From Motacilla alba alba (taxonomy: Eukaryota; Chordata; Aves; Passeriformes; Motacillidae): a DNA stretch of 64,000 nt. The position numbers were made by a program, and so were the translations under genes. Location of the stretch: NCBI RefSeq assembly GCF_015832195.1, contig NC_052017.1, positions 55,520,152-55,584,151 of the forward strand. The letters are read 5' to 3'. The notes below the pieces were generated by a model, which made no database searches, was not told the origin of the DNA, and saw only the letters and a list, made by a program, of their open reading frames with translations. Positions within the stretch are counted from its first letter, which is position 1; each line of letters begins with the position of its first letter. Positions 20,401 through 34,388 of the stretch are shown piece after piece.

Positions 20401-21798
20401 CTTCCTAAGTGCTGGAAGACGCTCGTTTACCGCTCGCAATCCTTTTCAATTCACCTCAACATGCGAATGGAAGAAGTTCTTCGACAACTCTTCTGTGCAT
20501 CTTGCTAATGGTCCTGCCACACTCCGTGGAAAATCGTGCTCTTCTTTCTGCTCCGAAATGCAAAGCAGTGGCTGCAAGGGGAAAGCAGAATCTCGATGCC
20601 TTTGCTGTGCTGGAGCAGGTTTTCTCTTCACGAGATGTCATGGCTAAGCTTTTGGCTGGGCTGCAGATGACAAGAGACGCAGCAGATGGAGATCCGGGTC
20701 TGCCCGAAGGTAAGTGCCGCTTGTCGACATCTTTCGGCAGAAAAAGCGCTCCGCAGCCCACCGCCACCTACAACTAACATCCGTGCGTGAAGAAGCGGCT
20801 GTTTCGCCTCCGGCAGCCGGAGAGCGCGGCGGCTTGCAGGAGGCGAAGAAGCCAGCCGCACCACACGGGCATTGTGTGCGCAGCTTTCTAAGTGCAGCAG
20901 GACGCTGTTTTACCGCTCGCAATCCTTTTTAAATCACCTCAACATGCGAATGGAAAAAGTTCTTCGACAACTCTTCCGTGCATCTTGCTAGTGCTCGTGC
21001 AACACTCCTTGGAAATCATCTGCTTCTCTTTGTGCTCCGAGATGCAAAGAAGTGGATGCACATGATAAGCAGAATCGGGAGTCGTTTGCTCTGCTGGAGT
21101 TAGGTTTTCTTTTCACGAGATGCCATGGCAAAGCTTTTGGCTTGTCTGTGGACGACCAGAGACGCAGCAGACGGAGATCCGGGTCTGCCCGAAGGTAAGT
21201 GCCGCTTGTCGACATCTTTCAGTCAAAACAGCGCTCCGCAGCGCACCGCCACCGGCAACTAACATCCGTGCGCGAAGAAGCGGCTGTTTCGCCTCCGGCA
21301 GCCGGAGAGCGCGGCGGCTTGCAGGAGGCGAAGAAACAGGCCGCACCACAGGGGCATTGTGTGCGCAGCTTTCTAAGTGCTGCAGGACGCTGTTTTACCG
21401 CTCGCAATCCTTTTTAAATCACCTCAACATTCGAAAGGAAGAAGTTCTTCGACAACCCTTCAGTGCATCTTGCTAGTGCTCGTGCAACACTCCGTGGAAA
21501 ATCGTGCTCTTCTCTTTGTGCTCCGAGATGCAAAGAAGTGGATGCACGTGATAAGCAGAATCGGGAGTCGTTTGCTCTGCTGGAGTAAGGTTTTCTTTAC
21601 ACGACATGCCATGGCAAAACTTTTGGCTGGACTGCGGACGACAAGAGACGCAGTAGACGGAGATCCGGGTCTGCCCGAAGGTAAGTGCCGCTTGCCCGCA
21701 TCTTTCAGTCAAAACAGCGCTCCGCAGCGCACCGCCACCGGAAACTAACATCCGTGTGCTAAGATGCCGCTGTTTCGCCTCCGGCAGCCGGAGAGCGC
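17442..21798 (+). repeat. Irregular block: E/C-D-F-E-H/E-H-E-H-G
   Basis: Monomers start at 17442, 17924, 18409, 18894, 19377, 19860, 20345, 20828 and 21313. This is the most disordered stretch. The monomer at 17442 has an E head joined to a C body. The one at 19377 has an H head joined to an E body. The F at 18409 carries the CTGATGGAG marker and a C-type tail. Only the hybrid at 17442 supplies C sequence in this 4.3-kb stretch. Confidence 0.87.
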
Positions 21799-24700
21799 GG
21801 CGGCTTGCAGGAGGCGAAGAAGCATGCTGCACCACACGGGCATTGTTCGCGCAGCTTCCTAAGTGCTGCAAGTCGCTCGTTTACCTCTCGCAATCCTTTT
21901 CAATTCACCTCAACATGCGAATGGAAGTTGTTCGAAGACTATCTGTGCATGTTACAAGTGCTCTTGAAACACTCCGTGGAAAATCGTGTGCTTCTCTTTG
22001 TGCTCCGAGATGCAAAGAAGTGGATGCACGGGATAAGCAGAATCGGGAGTCGTTTGCTCTGCTGGAGTTAGGTTTTCTTTTCACGACATGCCACGGCAAA
22101 ACTTTTCGCTTGTCTGCGGACGACCAGAGACGCAGCAGACGGAGATCCGGGTCTGCCCGAATTTAAGTGCCGCCTGCCGGCATCTTTCGGCAGAAAAAGC
22201 GCTCCGCAGCGCACCGCCACCGGCAACTAACATCCGTGTGCGAAGACGCCGCTGTTTCGCCTCCGGCAGCCGGAGAGCGCGGCGGCTTGCAGGAGGCGAA
22301 GAAGCATGCTGCACCTCACGGGCATTGTGCGCGCTGCTTTCTATGTGCTGCCTGACACTGTTTTACCGCTCGCAATCCTTTTTAAATCACCTCAACATGC
22401 GAATGGAAAAAGTTCTTCGACAACTCTTCAGTGCATGTTGCTAGTGCTCGTGCAACACTCCTTGGAAATCAGGTGCTTCTCTTTGTGCTCCGAGATGCAA
22501 AGAAGTGGATGCACATAATAAGCAGAATCGGGAGTCGTTTGCTCTGCTGCAGTTAAGTTTTCTTTTCACGAGATGCCATGGCAAAGCTTTTGGCTTGTCT
22601 GTGGAAGACCAGAGACGCAGCAGACGGAGATCCGGGTCTGCCCGAAGGTAAGTGCCGCCTGCCGGCATCTTTCGGCAGAAAAAGCGCTCCGCAGCGCACC
22701 GCCACCGGCAACTAACATCCGTGTGCGAAGATGCCGCTGTTTCGCCTCCGGCAGCCGGAGAGCGCGGCGGCTTGCAGGAGGCGAAGAAGCAAGCCGCACC
22801 ACATGGGCATTGTGCGCGCAGCTTCCTAAGTGCTGGAAGACGCTCGTTTACCGCTCGCAATCCTTTTCAATTCACCTCAACATGCGAATGGAAGAAGTTC
22901 TTCGACAACTCTTCTGTGCATCTTGCTAATGGTCCTGCCACACTCCGTGGAAAATCGTGCTCTTCTTTCTGCTCCGAAATGCAAAGCAGTGGCTGCAAGG
23001 GGAAGGCAGAATCTCGATGCCTTTGCTGTGCTGGGGCAGGTTTTCTCTTCACGAGATGTCATGGCTAAGCTTTTGGCTGGGCTGCAGATGACAAGAGACG
23101 CAGCAGATGGAGATCCGGGTCTGCCCGAAGGTAAGTGCCGCTTGTCGACATCTTTCGGCAGAAAAAGCGCTCCGCAGCCCACCGCCACCTACAACTAACA
23201 TCCGTGCGCGAAGAAGCGGCTGTTTCGCCTCCGGCAGCCGGAGAGTGCGGCGGCTTGCAGGAGGCGAAGAAGCCAGCCGCACCACACGGGCATTGTGTGC
23301 GCTGCATTCTAAGTGCTGCAGGACGCTGTTTTACCGCTCGCAATCCTTTTTAAATCAACTCAACATGCGAATGGAAAAAGTTCTTCGACAACCCTTCAGT
23401 GCATCTTGCTAGTGCTCGTGCAACACTCCGTGGAAAATCGTGCTCTTCTCTTTGTGCTCCGAGATGCAAAGAAGTGGATGCACGTGATAAGCAGAATCGG
23501 GAGTCGTTTGCTCTGCTGGAGTAAGGTTTTCTTTACACGACATGCCATGGCAAAACTTTTGGCTGGGCTGCGGACGACAAGAGACGCAGGAGACGGAGAT
23601 CCGGGTCTGCCCGAAGGTAAGTGCCGCTTGCCCGCATCTTTCAGTCAAAACAGCGCTCCGCAGCGCACCGCCACCGGCAACTAACATCCGTGTGCGAAGA
23701 TGCCGCTGTTTCGCCTCCGGCAGCCGGAGAGCGCGGCGGCTTGCAGGAGGCGAAGAAGCATGCTGCACCACACGGGCATTGTTCGCGCAGCTTCCTAAGT
23801 GCTGCAAGTCGCTCGTTTACCTCTCGCAATCCTTTTCAATTCACCTCAACATGCGAATGGAAGTTGTTCGAAGACTATCTGTGCATGTTACAAGTGCTCT
23901 TGCAACACGCCGTGGAAAATCGTGTGCTTCTCTTTGTGCTCCGAGATGCAAAGAAGTGGATGCACATAATAAGCAGAATCGGGAGTCGTTTGCTCTGCTG
24001 GAGTAAGGTTTTCTTTTCACGACATGCCACGGCAAAACTTTTCGCTTGTCTGCGGACGACCAGAGACGCAGCAGACGGAGATCCGGGTCTGCCCGAATTT
24101 AAGTGCCGCCTGCCGGCATCTTTCGGCAGAAAAAGCGCTCCGCAGCGCACCGCCACCGGCAACTAACATCCGTGTGCGAAGACGCCGCTGTTTCGCCTCC
24201 GGCAGCCGGAGAGCGCGGCGGCTTGCAGGAGGCGAAGAAGCATGCTGCACCTCACGGGCATTGTGCGCGCTGCTTTCTATGTGCTTCCTGACACTGTTTT
24301 ACCGCTCGCAATCCTTTTTAAATCACCTCAACATGCGAATGGAAAAAGTTCTTCGACAACTCTTCAGTGCATCTTGCTAGTGCTCGTGCAACACTCCTTG
24401 GAAATCATCTGCTTCTCTTTGTGCTCCGAGATGCAAAGAAGTGGATGCACATAATAAGCAGAATCGGGAGTCGTTTGCTCTGCTGCAGTTAAGTTTTCTT
24501 TTCACGACATGCCATGGCAAAGCTTTTGGCTTGCCTGTGGACGACCAGAGACGCAGCAGACGGAGATCCGGGTCTGCCCGAAGGTAAGTGCCGCCTGCCG
24601 GCATCTTTCGGCAGAAAAAGCGCTCTGCAGCGCACCGCCACCGGCAACTAACATCCGTGCGCGAAGAAGCGACTGTTTCGCCTCAGTCAGCAGGAGAGAA

Positions 24701-27700
24701 CGGCGGCTTGCAGGAGGCGAAGAAGCATGCTGCACCACACGGGCATTGTGCGCGCTGCTTTCTATGTGCTGCCTGACACTGTTTTACCGCTCGCAATCCT
24801 TTTTAAATCACCTCAACATGCGAATGGAAAAAGTTCTTCGACAACTCTTCAGTGCATGTTGCTAGTGCTCGTGCAACACTCCTTGGAAATCAGGTGCTTC
24901 TCTTTGTGCTCCGAGATGCAAAGAAGTGGATGCACATGATAAGCAGAATCGGGAGTCGTTTGCTCTGCTGGAGTTAGGTTTTCTTTTCACGAGATGCCAT
25001 GGCAAAGCTTTTGGCTTGTCTGTGGACGACCAGAGACGCAGCAGACGGAGATCCGGGTCTGCCCGAAGGTAAGTGCCGCTTGTCGACATCTTTCAGTCAA
25101 AACAGCGCTCAGCAGCGCACCGCCACCGGCAACTAACATCCGTGCGCGAAGAAGCGGCTGTTTCGCCTCCGGCAGCCGGAGAGCGCGGCGGCTTGCAGGA
25201 GGCGAAGAAGCAAGCCGCACCACATGGGCATTGTGCGCGCAGCTTCCTAAGTGCTGGAAGACGCTCGTTTACCGCTCGCAATCCTTTTCAATTCACCTCA
25301 ACATGCGAATGGAAGAAGTTCTTCGACAACTCTTCTGTGCATCTTGCTAATGGTCCTGCCACACTCCGTGGAAAATCGTGCTCTTCTTTCTGCTCCGAAA
25401 TGCAAAGCAGTGGCTGCAAGGGGAAGGCAGAATCTCGATGCCTTTGCTGTGCTGGGGCAGGTTTTCTCTTCACGAGATGTCATGGCTAAGCTTTTGGCTG
25501 GGCTGCAGATGACAAGAGACGCAGCAGATGGAGATCCGGGTCTGCCCGAAGGTAAGTGCCGCTTGTCGACATCTTTCGGCAGAAAAAGCGCTCCGCAGCC
25601 CACCGCCACCTACAACTAACATCCGTGCGCGAAGAAGCGGCTGTTTCGCCTCCGGCAGCCGGAGAGCGCGGCGGCTTGCAGGAGGCGAAGAAGCCAGCCG
25701 CACCACACGGGCATTGTGTGCGCTGCATTCTAAGTGCTGCAGGACGCTGTTTTACCGCTCGCAATCCTTTTTAAATCACCTCAACATGCGAATGGAAAAA
25801 GTTCTTCGACAACCCTTCAGTGCATCTTGCTAGTGCTCGTGCAACACTCCGTGGAAAATCGTGCTCTTCTCTTTGTGCTCCGAGATGCAAAGAAGTGGAT
25901 GCACGTGATAAGCAGAATCGGGAGTCGTTTGCTCTGCTGGAGTAAGGTTTTCTTTACACGACATGCCATGGCAAAGCTTTTGGCTTGTCTGCGGACGACA
26001 AGAGACGCAGTAGACGGAGATCCGGGTCTGCCCGAAGGTAAGTGCCGCTTGCCCGCATCTTTCAGTCAAAACAGCGCTCCGCAGCGCACCGCCACCGGCA
26101 ACTAACATCCGTGTGCGAAGATGCCGCTGTTTCGCCTCCGGCAGCCGGAGAGCGCGGCGGCTTGCAGGAGGCGAAGAAGCATGCTGCACCACACGGGCAT
26201 TGTTCGCGCAGCTTCCTAAGTGCTGCAAGTCGCTCGTTTACCTCTCGCAATCCTTTTCAATTCACCTCAACATGCGAATGGAAGTTGTTCGAAGACTATC
26301 TGTGCATGTTACAAGTGCTCTTGCAACACTCCGTGGAAAATCGTGTGCTTCTCTTTGTGCTCCGAGATGCAAAGAAGTGGATGCACGGGATAAGCAGAAT
26401 CGGGAGTCGTTTGCTCTGCTGGAGTTAGGTTTTCTTTTCACGACATGCCACGGCAAAACTTTTCGCTTGTCTGCGGACGACCAGAGACGCAGCAGACGGA
26501 GATCCGGGTCTGCCCGAATTTAAGTGCCGCCTGCCGGCATCTTTCGGCAGAAAAAGCGCTCCGCAGCGCACCGCCACCGGCAACTAACATCCGTGTGCGA
26601 AGACGCCGCTGTTTCGCCTCCGGCAGCCGGAGAGCGCGGCGGCTTGCAGGAGGCGAAGAAGCATGCTGCACCTCACGGGCATTGTGCGCGCTGCTTTCTA
26701 TGTGCTGCCTGACACTGTTTTACCGCTCGCAATCCTTTTTAAATCACCTCAACATGCGAATGGAAAAAGTTCTTCGACAACCCTTCAGTGCATCTTGCTA
26801 GTGCTCGTGCAACACTCCTTGGAAATCATCTGCTTCTCTTTGTGCTCCGAGATGCAAAGAAGTGGATGCACATAATAAGCAGAATCGGGAGTCGTTTGCT
26901 CTGCTGCAGTTAAGTTTTCTTTTCACGACATGCCATGGCAAAGCTTTTGGCTTGCCTGTGGACGACCAGAGACGCAGCAGACGGAGATCCGGGTCTGCCC
27001 GAAGGTAAGTGCCGCCTGCCGGCATCTTTCGGCAGAAAAAGCGCTCTGCAGCGCACCGCCACCGGCAACTAACATCCGTGCGCGAAGAAGCGACTGTTTC
27101 GCCTCTGTCAGCAGGAGAGAACGGCGGCTTGCAGGAGGCGAAGAAGCATGCTGCACCACACGGGCATTGTGCGCGCTGCTTTCTATGTGCTGCCTGACAC
27201 TGTTTTACCGCTCGCAATCCTTTTTAAATCACCTCAACATGCGAATGGAAAAAGTTCTTCGACAACTCTTCAGTGCATCTTGCTAGTGCTCGTGCAACAC
27301 TCCTTGGAAATCAGGTGCTTCTCTTTGTGCTCCGAGATGCAAAGAAGTGGATGCACATGATAAGCAGAATCGGGAGTCGTTTGCTCTGCTGGAGTTAGGT
27401 TTTCTTTTCACGAGATGCCATGGCAAAGATTTTGGCTTGTCTGTGGACGACCAGAGACGCAGCAGACGGAGATCCGGGTCTGCCCGAAGGTAAGTGCCGC
27501 TTGTCGACATCTTTCAGTCAAAACATCGCTCAGCAGCGCACCGCCACCGGCAACTAACATCCGTGCGCGAAGAAGCGGCTGTTTCGCCTCCGGCAGCCGG
27601 AGAGCGCGGCGGCTTGCAGGAGGCGAAGAAGCCAGCCGCACCACAGGGGCATTGTGTGCGCAGCTTTCTAAGTACTGCAGGACGCTGTTTTACCGCTCGC

Positions 27701-28093
27701 AATCCTTTTTAAATCACCTCAACATTCGAAAGGAAGAAGTTCTTCGACAACCCTTCAGTGCATCTTGCTAGTGCTCGTGCAACACTCCGTGGAAAATCGT
27801 GCTCTTCTCTTTGTGCTCCGAGATGCAAAGAAGTGGATGCACGTGATAAGCAGAATCGGGAGTCGTTTGCTCTGCTGGAGTAAGGTTTTCTTTACACGAC
27901 ATGCCATGGCAAAACTTTTGGCTGGGCTGCGGACGACAAGAGACGCAGTAGACGGAGATCCGGGTCTGCCCGAAGGTAAGTGCCGCTTGCCCGCATCTTT
28001 CAGTCAAAACAGCGCTCCGCAGCGCACCGCCACCGGCAACTAACATCCGTGTGCGAAGATGCCGCTGTTTCGCCTCCGGCAGCCGGAGAGCGC
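21799..28093 (+). repeat. Array block: CDEH - CDFEH - CDFG
   Basis: Monomers start at 21799, 22281, 22766, 23249, 23735, 24217, 24702, 25187, 25670, 26156, 26638, 27123 and 27608. The middle unit is a pentamer in which F is followed by E-H rather than G. The C at 23735 has a D-like stretch (CACATAATAAGC, GGAGTAAGG) in its 3' body near 23965-24007, again a converted segment. The G at 27608 has an H-like GCCAGCC head. Confidence 0.86.
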
Positions 28094-30998
28094 GGCGGCT
28101 TGCAGGAGGCGAAGAAGCATGCTGCACCACACGGGCATTGTTCGCGCAGCTTCCTAAGTGCTGCAAGTCGCTCGTTTACCTCTCGCAATCCTTTTCAATT
28201 CACCTCAACATGCGAATGGAAGTTGTTCGAAGACTATCTGTGCATGTTACAAGTGCTCTTGCAACACTCCGTGGAAAATCGTGTGCTTCTCTTTGTGCTC
28301 CGAGATGCAAAGAAGTGGATGCACGGGATAAGCAGAATCGGGAGTCGTTTGCTCTGCTGGAGTTAGGTTTTTTTTTCACGACATGCCATGGCAAAACTTT
28401 TCGCTTGTCTGCGGACGACCAGAGACGCAGCAGACGGAGATCCGGGTCTGCCCGAATTTAAGTGCCGCCTGCCGGCATCTTTCGGCAGAAAAAGCGCTCC
28501 GCAGCGCACCGCCACCGGCAACTAACATCCGTGTGCGAAGACGCCGCTGTTTCGCCTCCGGCAGCCGGAGAGCGCGGCGGCTTGCAGGAGGCGAAGAAGC
28601 ATGCTGCACCTCACGGGCATTGTGCGCGCTGCTTTCTATGTGCTTCCTGACACTGTTTTACCGCTCGCAATCCTTTTTAAATCACCTCAACATGCGAATG
28701 GAAAAAGTTCTTCGACAACTCTTCAGTGCATGTTGCTAGTGCTCGTGCAACACTCCTTGGAAATCATCTGCATCTCTTTGTGCTCCGAGATGCAAAGAAG
28801 TGGATGCACATAATAAGCAGAATCGGGAGTCGTTTGCTCTGATGGAGTTAGGTTTTCTTTTCACGACATGCCACGGCAAAACTTTTCGCTTGTCTGCGGA
28901 CGACCAGAGACGCAGCAGACGGAGATCCGGGTCTGCCCGAATTTAAGTGCCGCCTGCCGGCATCTTTCGGCAGAAAAAGCGCTCCGCAGCGCACCGCCAC
29001 CGGCAACTAACATCCGTGTGCTAAGATGCCGCTGTTTCGCCTCCGGCAGCCGGAGAGCGCGGCGGCTTGCAGGAGGCGAAGAAGCATGCTGCACCACACG
29101 GGCATTGTTCGCGCAGCTTCCTAAGTGCTGCAAGTCGCTCGTTTACCTCTCGCAATCCTTTTCAATTCACCTCAACATGCGAATGGAAGTTGTTCGAAGA
29201 CTATCTGTGCATGTTACAAGTGCTCTTGCAACACTCCGTGGAAAATCGTGTGCTTCTCTTTGTGCTCCGAGATGCAAAGAAGTGGATGCACGGGATAAGC
29301 AGAATCGGGAGTCGTTTGCTCTGCTGGAGTTAGGTTTTCTTTTCACGACATGCCACGGCAAAACTTTTCGCTTGTCTGCGGACGACCAGAGACGCAGCAG
29401 ACGGAGATCCGGGTCTGCCCGAATTTAAGTGCCGCCTGCCGGCATCTTTCGGCAGAAAAAGCGCTCCGCAGCGCACCGCCACCGGCAACTAACATCCGTG
29501 TGCGAAGACGCCGCTGTTTCGCCTCCGGCAGCCGGAGAGCGCGGCGGCTTGCAGGAGGCGAAGAAGCATGCTGCACCTCACGGGCATTGTGCGCGCTGCT
29601 TTCTATGTGCTGCCTGACACTGTTTTACCGCTCGCAATCCTTTTTAAATCACCTCAACATGCGAATGGAAAAAGTTCTTCGACAACTCTTCAGTGCATCT
29701 TGCTAGTGCTCGTGCAACACTCCTTGGAAATCATCTGCTTCTCTTTGTGCTCCGAGATGCAAAGAAGTGGATGCACATAATAAGCAGAATCGGGAGTCGT
29801 TAGCTCTGCTGCAGTTAAGTTTTCTTTTCACGACATGCCATGGCAAAGCTTTTGGCTTGCCTGTGGACGACCAGAGACGCAGCAGACGGAGATCCGGGTC
29901 TGCCCGAAGGTAAGTGCCGCCTGCCGGCATCTTTCGGCAGAAAAAGCGCTCTGCAGCGCACCGCCACCGGCAACTAACATCCGTGCGCGAAGAAGCGACT
30001 GTTTCGCCTCTGTCAGCAGGAGAGAACGGCGGCTTGCAGGAGGCGAAGAAGCATGCTGCACCACACGGGCATTGTGCGCGCTGCTTTCTATGTGCTGCCT
30101 GACACTGTTTTACCGCTCGCAATCCTTTTTAAATCACCTCAACATGCGAATGGAAAAAGTTCTTCGACAACTCTTCAGTGCATCTTGCTAGTGCTCGTGC
30201 AACACTCCGTGGAAATCAGGTGCTTCTCTTTGTGCTCCGAGATGCAAAGAAGTGGATGCACATGATAAGCAGAATCGGGAGTCGTTTGCTCTGCTGGAGT
30301 TAGGTTTTCTTTTCACGAGATGCCATGGCAAAGCTTTTGGCTTGTCTGTGGACGACCAGAGACGCAGCAGACGGAGATCCGGGTCTGCCCGAAGGTAAGT
30401 GCCGCTTGTCGACATCTTTCAGTCAAAACAGCGCTCAGCAGCGCACCGCCACCGGCAACTAACATCCGTGCGCGAAGAAGCGGCTGTTTCGCCTCCGGCA
30501 GCCGGAGAGCGCGGCGGCTTGCAGGAGGCGAAGAAACAGGCCGCACCACAGGGGCATTGTGTGCGCAGCTTTCTAAGTACTGCAGGACGCTGTTTTACCG
30601 CTCGCAATCCTTTTTAAATCACCTCAACATTCGAAAGGAAGAAGTTCTTCGACAACCCTTCAGTGCATCTTGCTAGTGCTCGTGCAACACTCCGTGGAAA
30701 ATCGTGCTCTTCTCTTTGTGCTCCGAGATGCAAAGAAGTGGATGCACGTGATAAGCAGAATCGGGAGTCGTTTGCTCTGCTGGAGTAAGGTTTTCTTTAC
30801 ACGACATGCCATGGCAAAACTTTTGGCTGGGCTGCGGACGACAAGAGACGCAGGAGACGGAGATCCGGGTCTGCCCGAAGGTAAGTGCCGCTTGCCGGCA
30901 TCTTTCGGCAGAAAAAGCGCTCCGCAGCGCACCGCCACCGGCAACTAACATCCGTGTGCGAAGATGCCGCTGTTTCGCCTCCGGCAGCCGGAGAGCGC
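28094..30998 (+). repeat. Array block: C-D-C-D-F-G
   Basis: Monomers start at 28094, 28576, 29061, 29543, 30028 and 30513. The first D (28576) has a CTGATGGAG hybrid junction with a C-type tail near 28842, which explains why it is followed by C as if the F-G pair had been deleted. The second D has the rare CGTTAGCTCTG change, shared with copies near 33.7, 36.1, 40.9, 44.3 and 50.1 kb. Confidence 0.86.
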
Positions 30999-33900
30999 GG
31001 CGGCTTGCAGGAGGCGAAGAAGCATGCTGCACCACACGGGCATTGTTCGCGCAGCTTCCTAAGTGCTGCAAGTCGCTCGTTTAACTCTCGCAATCCTTTT
31101 CAATTCACCTCAACATGCGAATGGAAGAAGTTCTTCGACAACTCTTCTGTGCATCTTGCTAATGGTCCTGCCACACTCCGTGGAAAATCGTGCTCTTCTT
31201 TCTGCTCCGAAATGCAAAGCAGTGGCTGCAAGGGGAAGGCAGAATCTCGATGCCTTTGCTGTGCTGGGGCAGGTTTTCTCTTCACGAGATGTCATGGCTA
31301 AGCTTTTGGCTGGGCTGCAGATGACAAGAGACGCAGCAGATGGAGATCCGGGTCTGCCCGAAGGTAAGTGCCGCTTGTCGACATCTTTCGGCAGAAAAAG
31401 CGCTCCGCAGCCCACCGCCACCTACAACTAACATCCGTGCGCGAAGAAGCGGCTGTTTCGCCTCCGGCAGCCGGAGAGCGCGGCGGCTTGCAGGAGGCGA
31501 AGAAGCCAGCCGCACCACACGGGCATTGTGTGCGCTGCATTCTAAGTGCTGCAGGACGCTGTTTTACCGCTCGCAATCCTTTTTAAATCACCTCAACATG
31601 CGAATGGAAAAAGTTCTTCGACAACTCTTCAGTGCATCTTGCTAGTGCTCGTGCAACACTCCTTGGAAATCAGGTGCTTCTCTTTGTGCTCCGAGATGCA
31701 AAGAAGTGGATGCACATGATAAGCAGAATCGGGAGTCGTTTGCTCTGCTGGAGTTAGGTTTTCTTTTCACGAGATGCCATGGCAAAGCTTTTGGCTTGTC
31801 TGTGGACGACCAGAGACGCAGCAGACGGAGATCCGGGTCTGCCCGAAGGTAAGTGCCGCTTGTCGACATCTTTCAGTCAAAACAGCGCTCAGCAGCGCAC
31901 CGCCACCGGCAACTAACATCCGTGCGCGTAGAAGCGGCTGTTTCGCCTCCGGCAGCCGGAGAGCGCGGCGGCTTGCAGGAGGCGAAGAAACAGGCCGCAC
32001 CACAGGGGCATTGTGTGCGCAGCTTTCTAAGTACTGCAGGACGCTGTTTTACCGCTCGCAATCCTTTTTAAATCACCTCAACATTCGAAAGGAAGAAGTT
32101 CTTCGACAACCCTTCAGTGCATCTTGCTAGTGCTCGTGCAACACTCCGTGGAAAATCGTGCTCTTCTCTTTGTGCTCCGAGATGCAAAGAAGTGGATGCA
32201 CGTGATAAGCAGAATCGGGAGTCGTTTGCTCTGCTGGAGTAAGGTTTTCTTTACACGACATGCCATGGCAAAACTTTTGGCTGGGCTGCGGACGACAAGA
32301 GACGCAGGAGACGGAGATCCGGGTCTGCCCGAAGGTAAGTGCCGCTTGCCGGCATCTTTCGGCAGAAAAAGCGCTCCGCAGCGCACCGCCACCGGCAACT
32401 AACATCCGTGTGCGAAGACGCCGCTGTTTCGCCTCCGGCAGCCGGAGAGCGCGGCGGCTTGCAGGAGGCGAAGAAGCATGCTGTACCTCACGGGCATTGT
32501 GCGCGCTGCTTTCTATGTGCTGCCTGACACTGTTTTACCGCTCGCAATCCTTTTTAAATCACCTCAACATGCGAATGGAAAAAGTTCTTCGACAACTCTT
32601 CAGTGCATCTTGCTAGTGCTCGTGCAACACCCTTGGAAATCATCTGCTTCTCTTTGTGCTCCGAGATGCAAAGAAGTGGATGCACATGATAAGCAGAATC
32701 GGGAGTCGTTTGCTCTGCTGGAGTTAGGTTTTCTTTTCACGAGATGCCATGGCAAAGCTTTTGGCTTGTCTGTGGACGACCAGAGACGCAGCAGACGGAG
32801 ATCCGGGTCTGCCCGAAGGTAAGTGCCGCTTGCCCGCATCTTTCAGTCAAAACAGCGCTCCGCAGCGCACCGCCACCGGCAACTAACATCCGTGTGCGAA
32901 GATGCCGCTTTTTCGCCTCCGGCAGCCGGAGAGCGCGGCGGCTTGCAGGAGGCGAAGAAGCATGCTGCACCACACGGGCATTGTTCGCGCAGCTTCCTAA
33001 GTGCTGCAAGTCGCTCGTTTACCTCTCGCAATCCTTTTCAATTCACCTCAACATGGGAATGGAAGTTGTTCGAAGACTATCTGTGCATGTTACAAGTGCT
33101 CTTGCAACACTCCGTGGAAAATCGTGTGCTTCTCTTTGTGCTCCGAGATGCAAAGAAGTGGATGCACGGGATAAGCAGAATCGGGAGTCGTTTGCTCTGC
33201 TGGAGTTAGGTTTTCTTTTCACGACATGCCACGGCAAAACTTTTCGCTTGTCTGCGGACGACCAGAGACGCAGCAGACGGAGATCCGGGTCTGCCCGAAT
33301 TTAAGTGCCGCCTGCCGGCATCTTTCGGCAGAAAAAGCGCTCCGCAGCGCACCGCCACCGGCAACTAACATCCGTGTGCGAAGACGCCGCTGTTTCGCCT
33401 CCGGCAGCCGGAGAGCGCGGCGGCTTGCAGGAGGCGAAGAAGCATGCTGCACCTCACGGGCATTGTGCGCGCTGCTTTCTATGTGCTGCCTGACACTGTT
33501 TTACCGCTCGCAATCCTTTTTAAATCACCTCAACATGCGAATGGAAAAAGTTCTTCGACAACTCTTCAGTGCATCTTGCTAGTGCTCGTGCAACACTCCT
33601 TGGAAATCATCTGCTTCTCTTTGTGCTCCGAGATGCATTGAAGTGGATGCACATAATAAGCAGAATCGGGAGTCGTTAGCTCTGCTGCAGTTAAGTTTTC
33701 TTTTCACGACATGCCATGGCAAAGCTTTTGGCTTGCCTGTGGACGACCAGAGACGCAGCAGACGGAGATCCGGGTCTGCCCGAAGGTAAGTGCCGCTTGC
33801 CGGCATCTTTCGGCAGAAAAAGCGCTCCGCAGCGCACCGCCACCGGCAACTAACATCCGTGTGCGAAGACGCCGCTGTTTCGCCTCCGGCAGCCGGAGAG

Positions 33901-34388
33901 CGCGGCGGCTTGCAGGAGGCGAAGAAGCATGCTGCACCTCACGGGCATTGTGCGCGCTGCTTTCTATGTGCTGCCTGACACTGTTTTACCGCTCGCAATC
34001 CTTTTTAAATCACCTCAACATGCGAATGGAAAAAGTTCTTCGACAACTCTTCAGTGCATCTTGCTAGTGCTCGTGCAACACTCCTTGGAAATCATCTGCT
34101 TCTCTTTGTGCTCCGAGATGCAAAGAAGTGGATGCACATGATAAGCAGAATCGGGAGTCGTTTGCTCTGCTGGAGTTAGGTTTTCTTTTCACGAGATGCC
34201 ATGGCAAAGCTTTTGGCTTGTCTGTGGACGACCAGAGACGCAGCAGACGGAGATCCGGGTCTGCCCGAAGGTAAGTGCCGCTTGCCCGCATCTTTCAGTC
34301 AAAACAGCGCTCAGCAGCGCACCGCCACCGGCAACTAACATCCGTGTGCTAAGATGCCGCTGTTTCGCCTCCGGCAGCCGGAGAGCGC
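30999..34388 (+). repeat. Array block: C/E-H-G-D-C-D-D
   Basis: Monomers start at 30999, 31482, 31967, 32453, 32937, 33419 and 33904. The first is a C head (ending GTTTAACTCTCG) joined to an E body. H-G-D-C-D recurs at 38746-41168 at an offset of 7,264-7,265 bp with shared private substitutions. The D at 32453 has lost one T in CAACACCCTTGG (near 32631), which explains the one-base change of offset. Confidence 0.87.
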
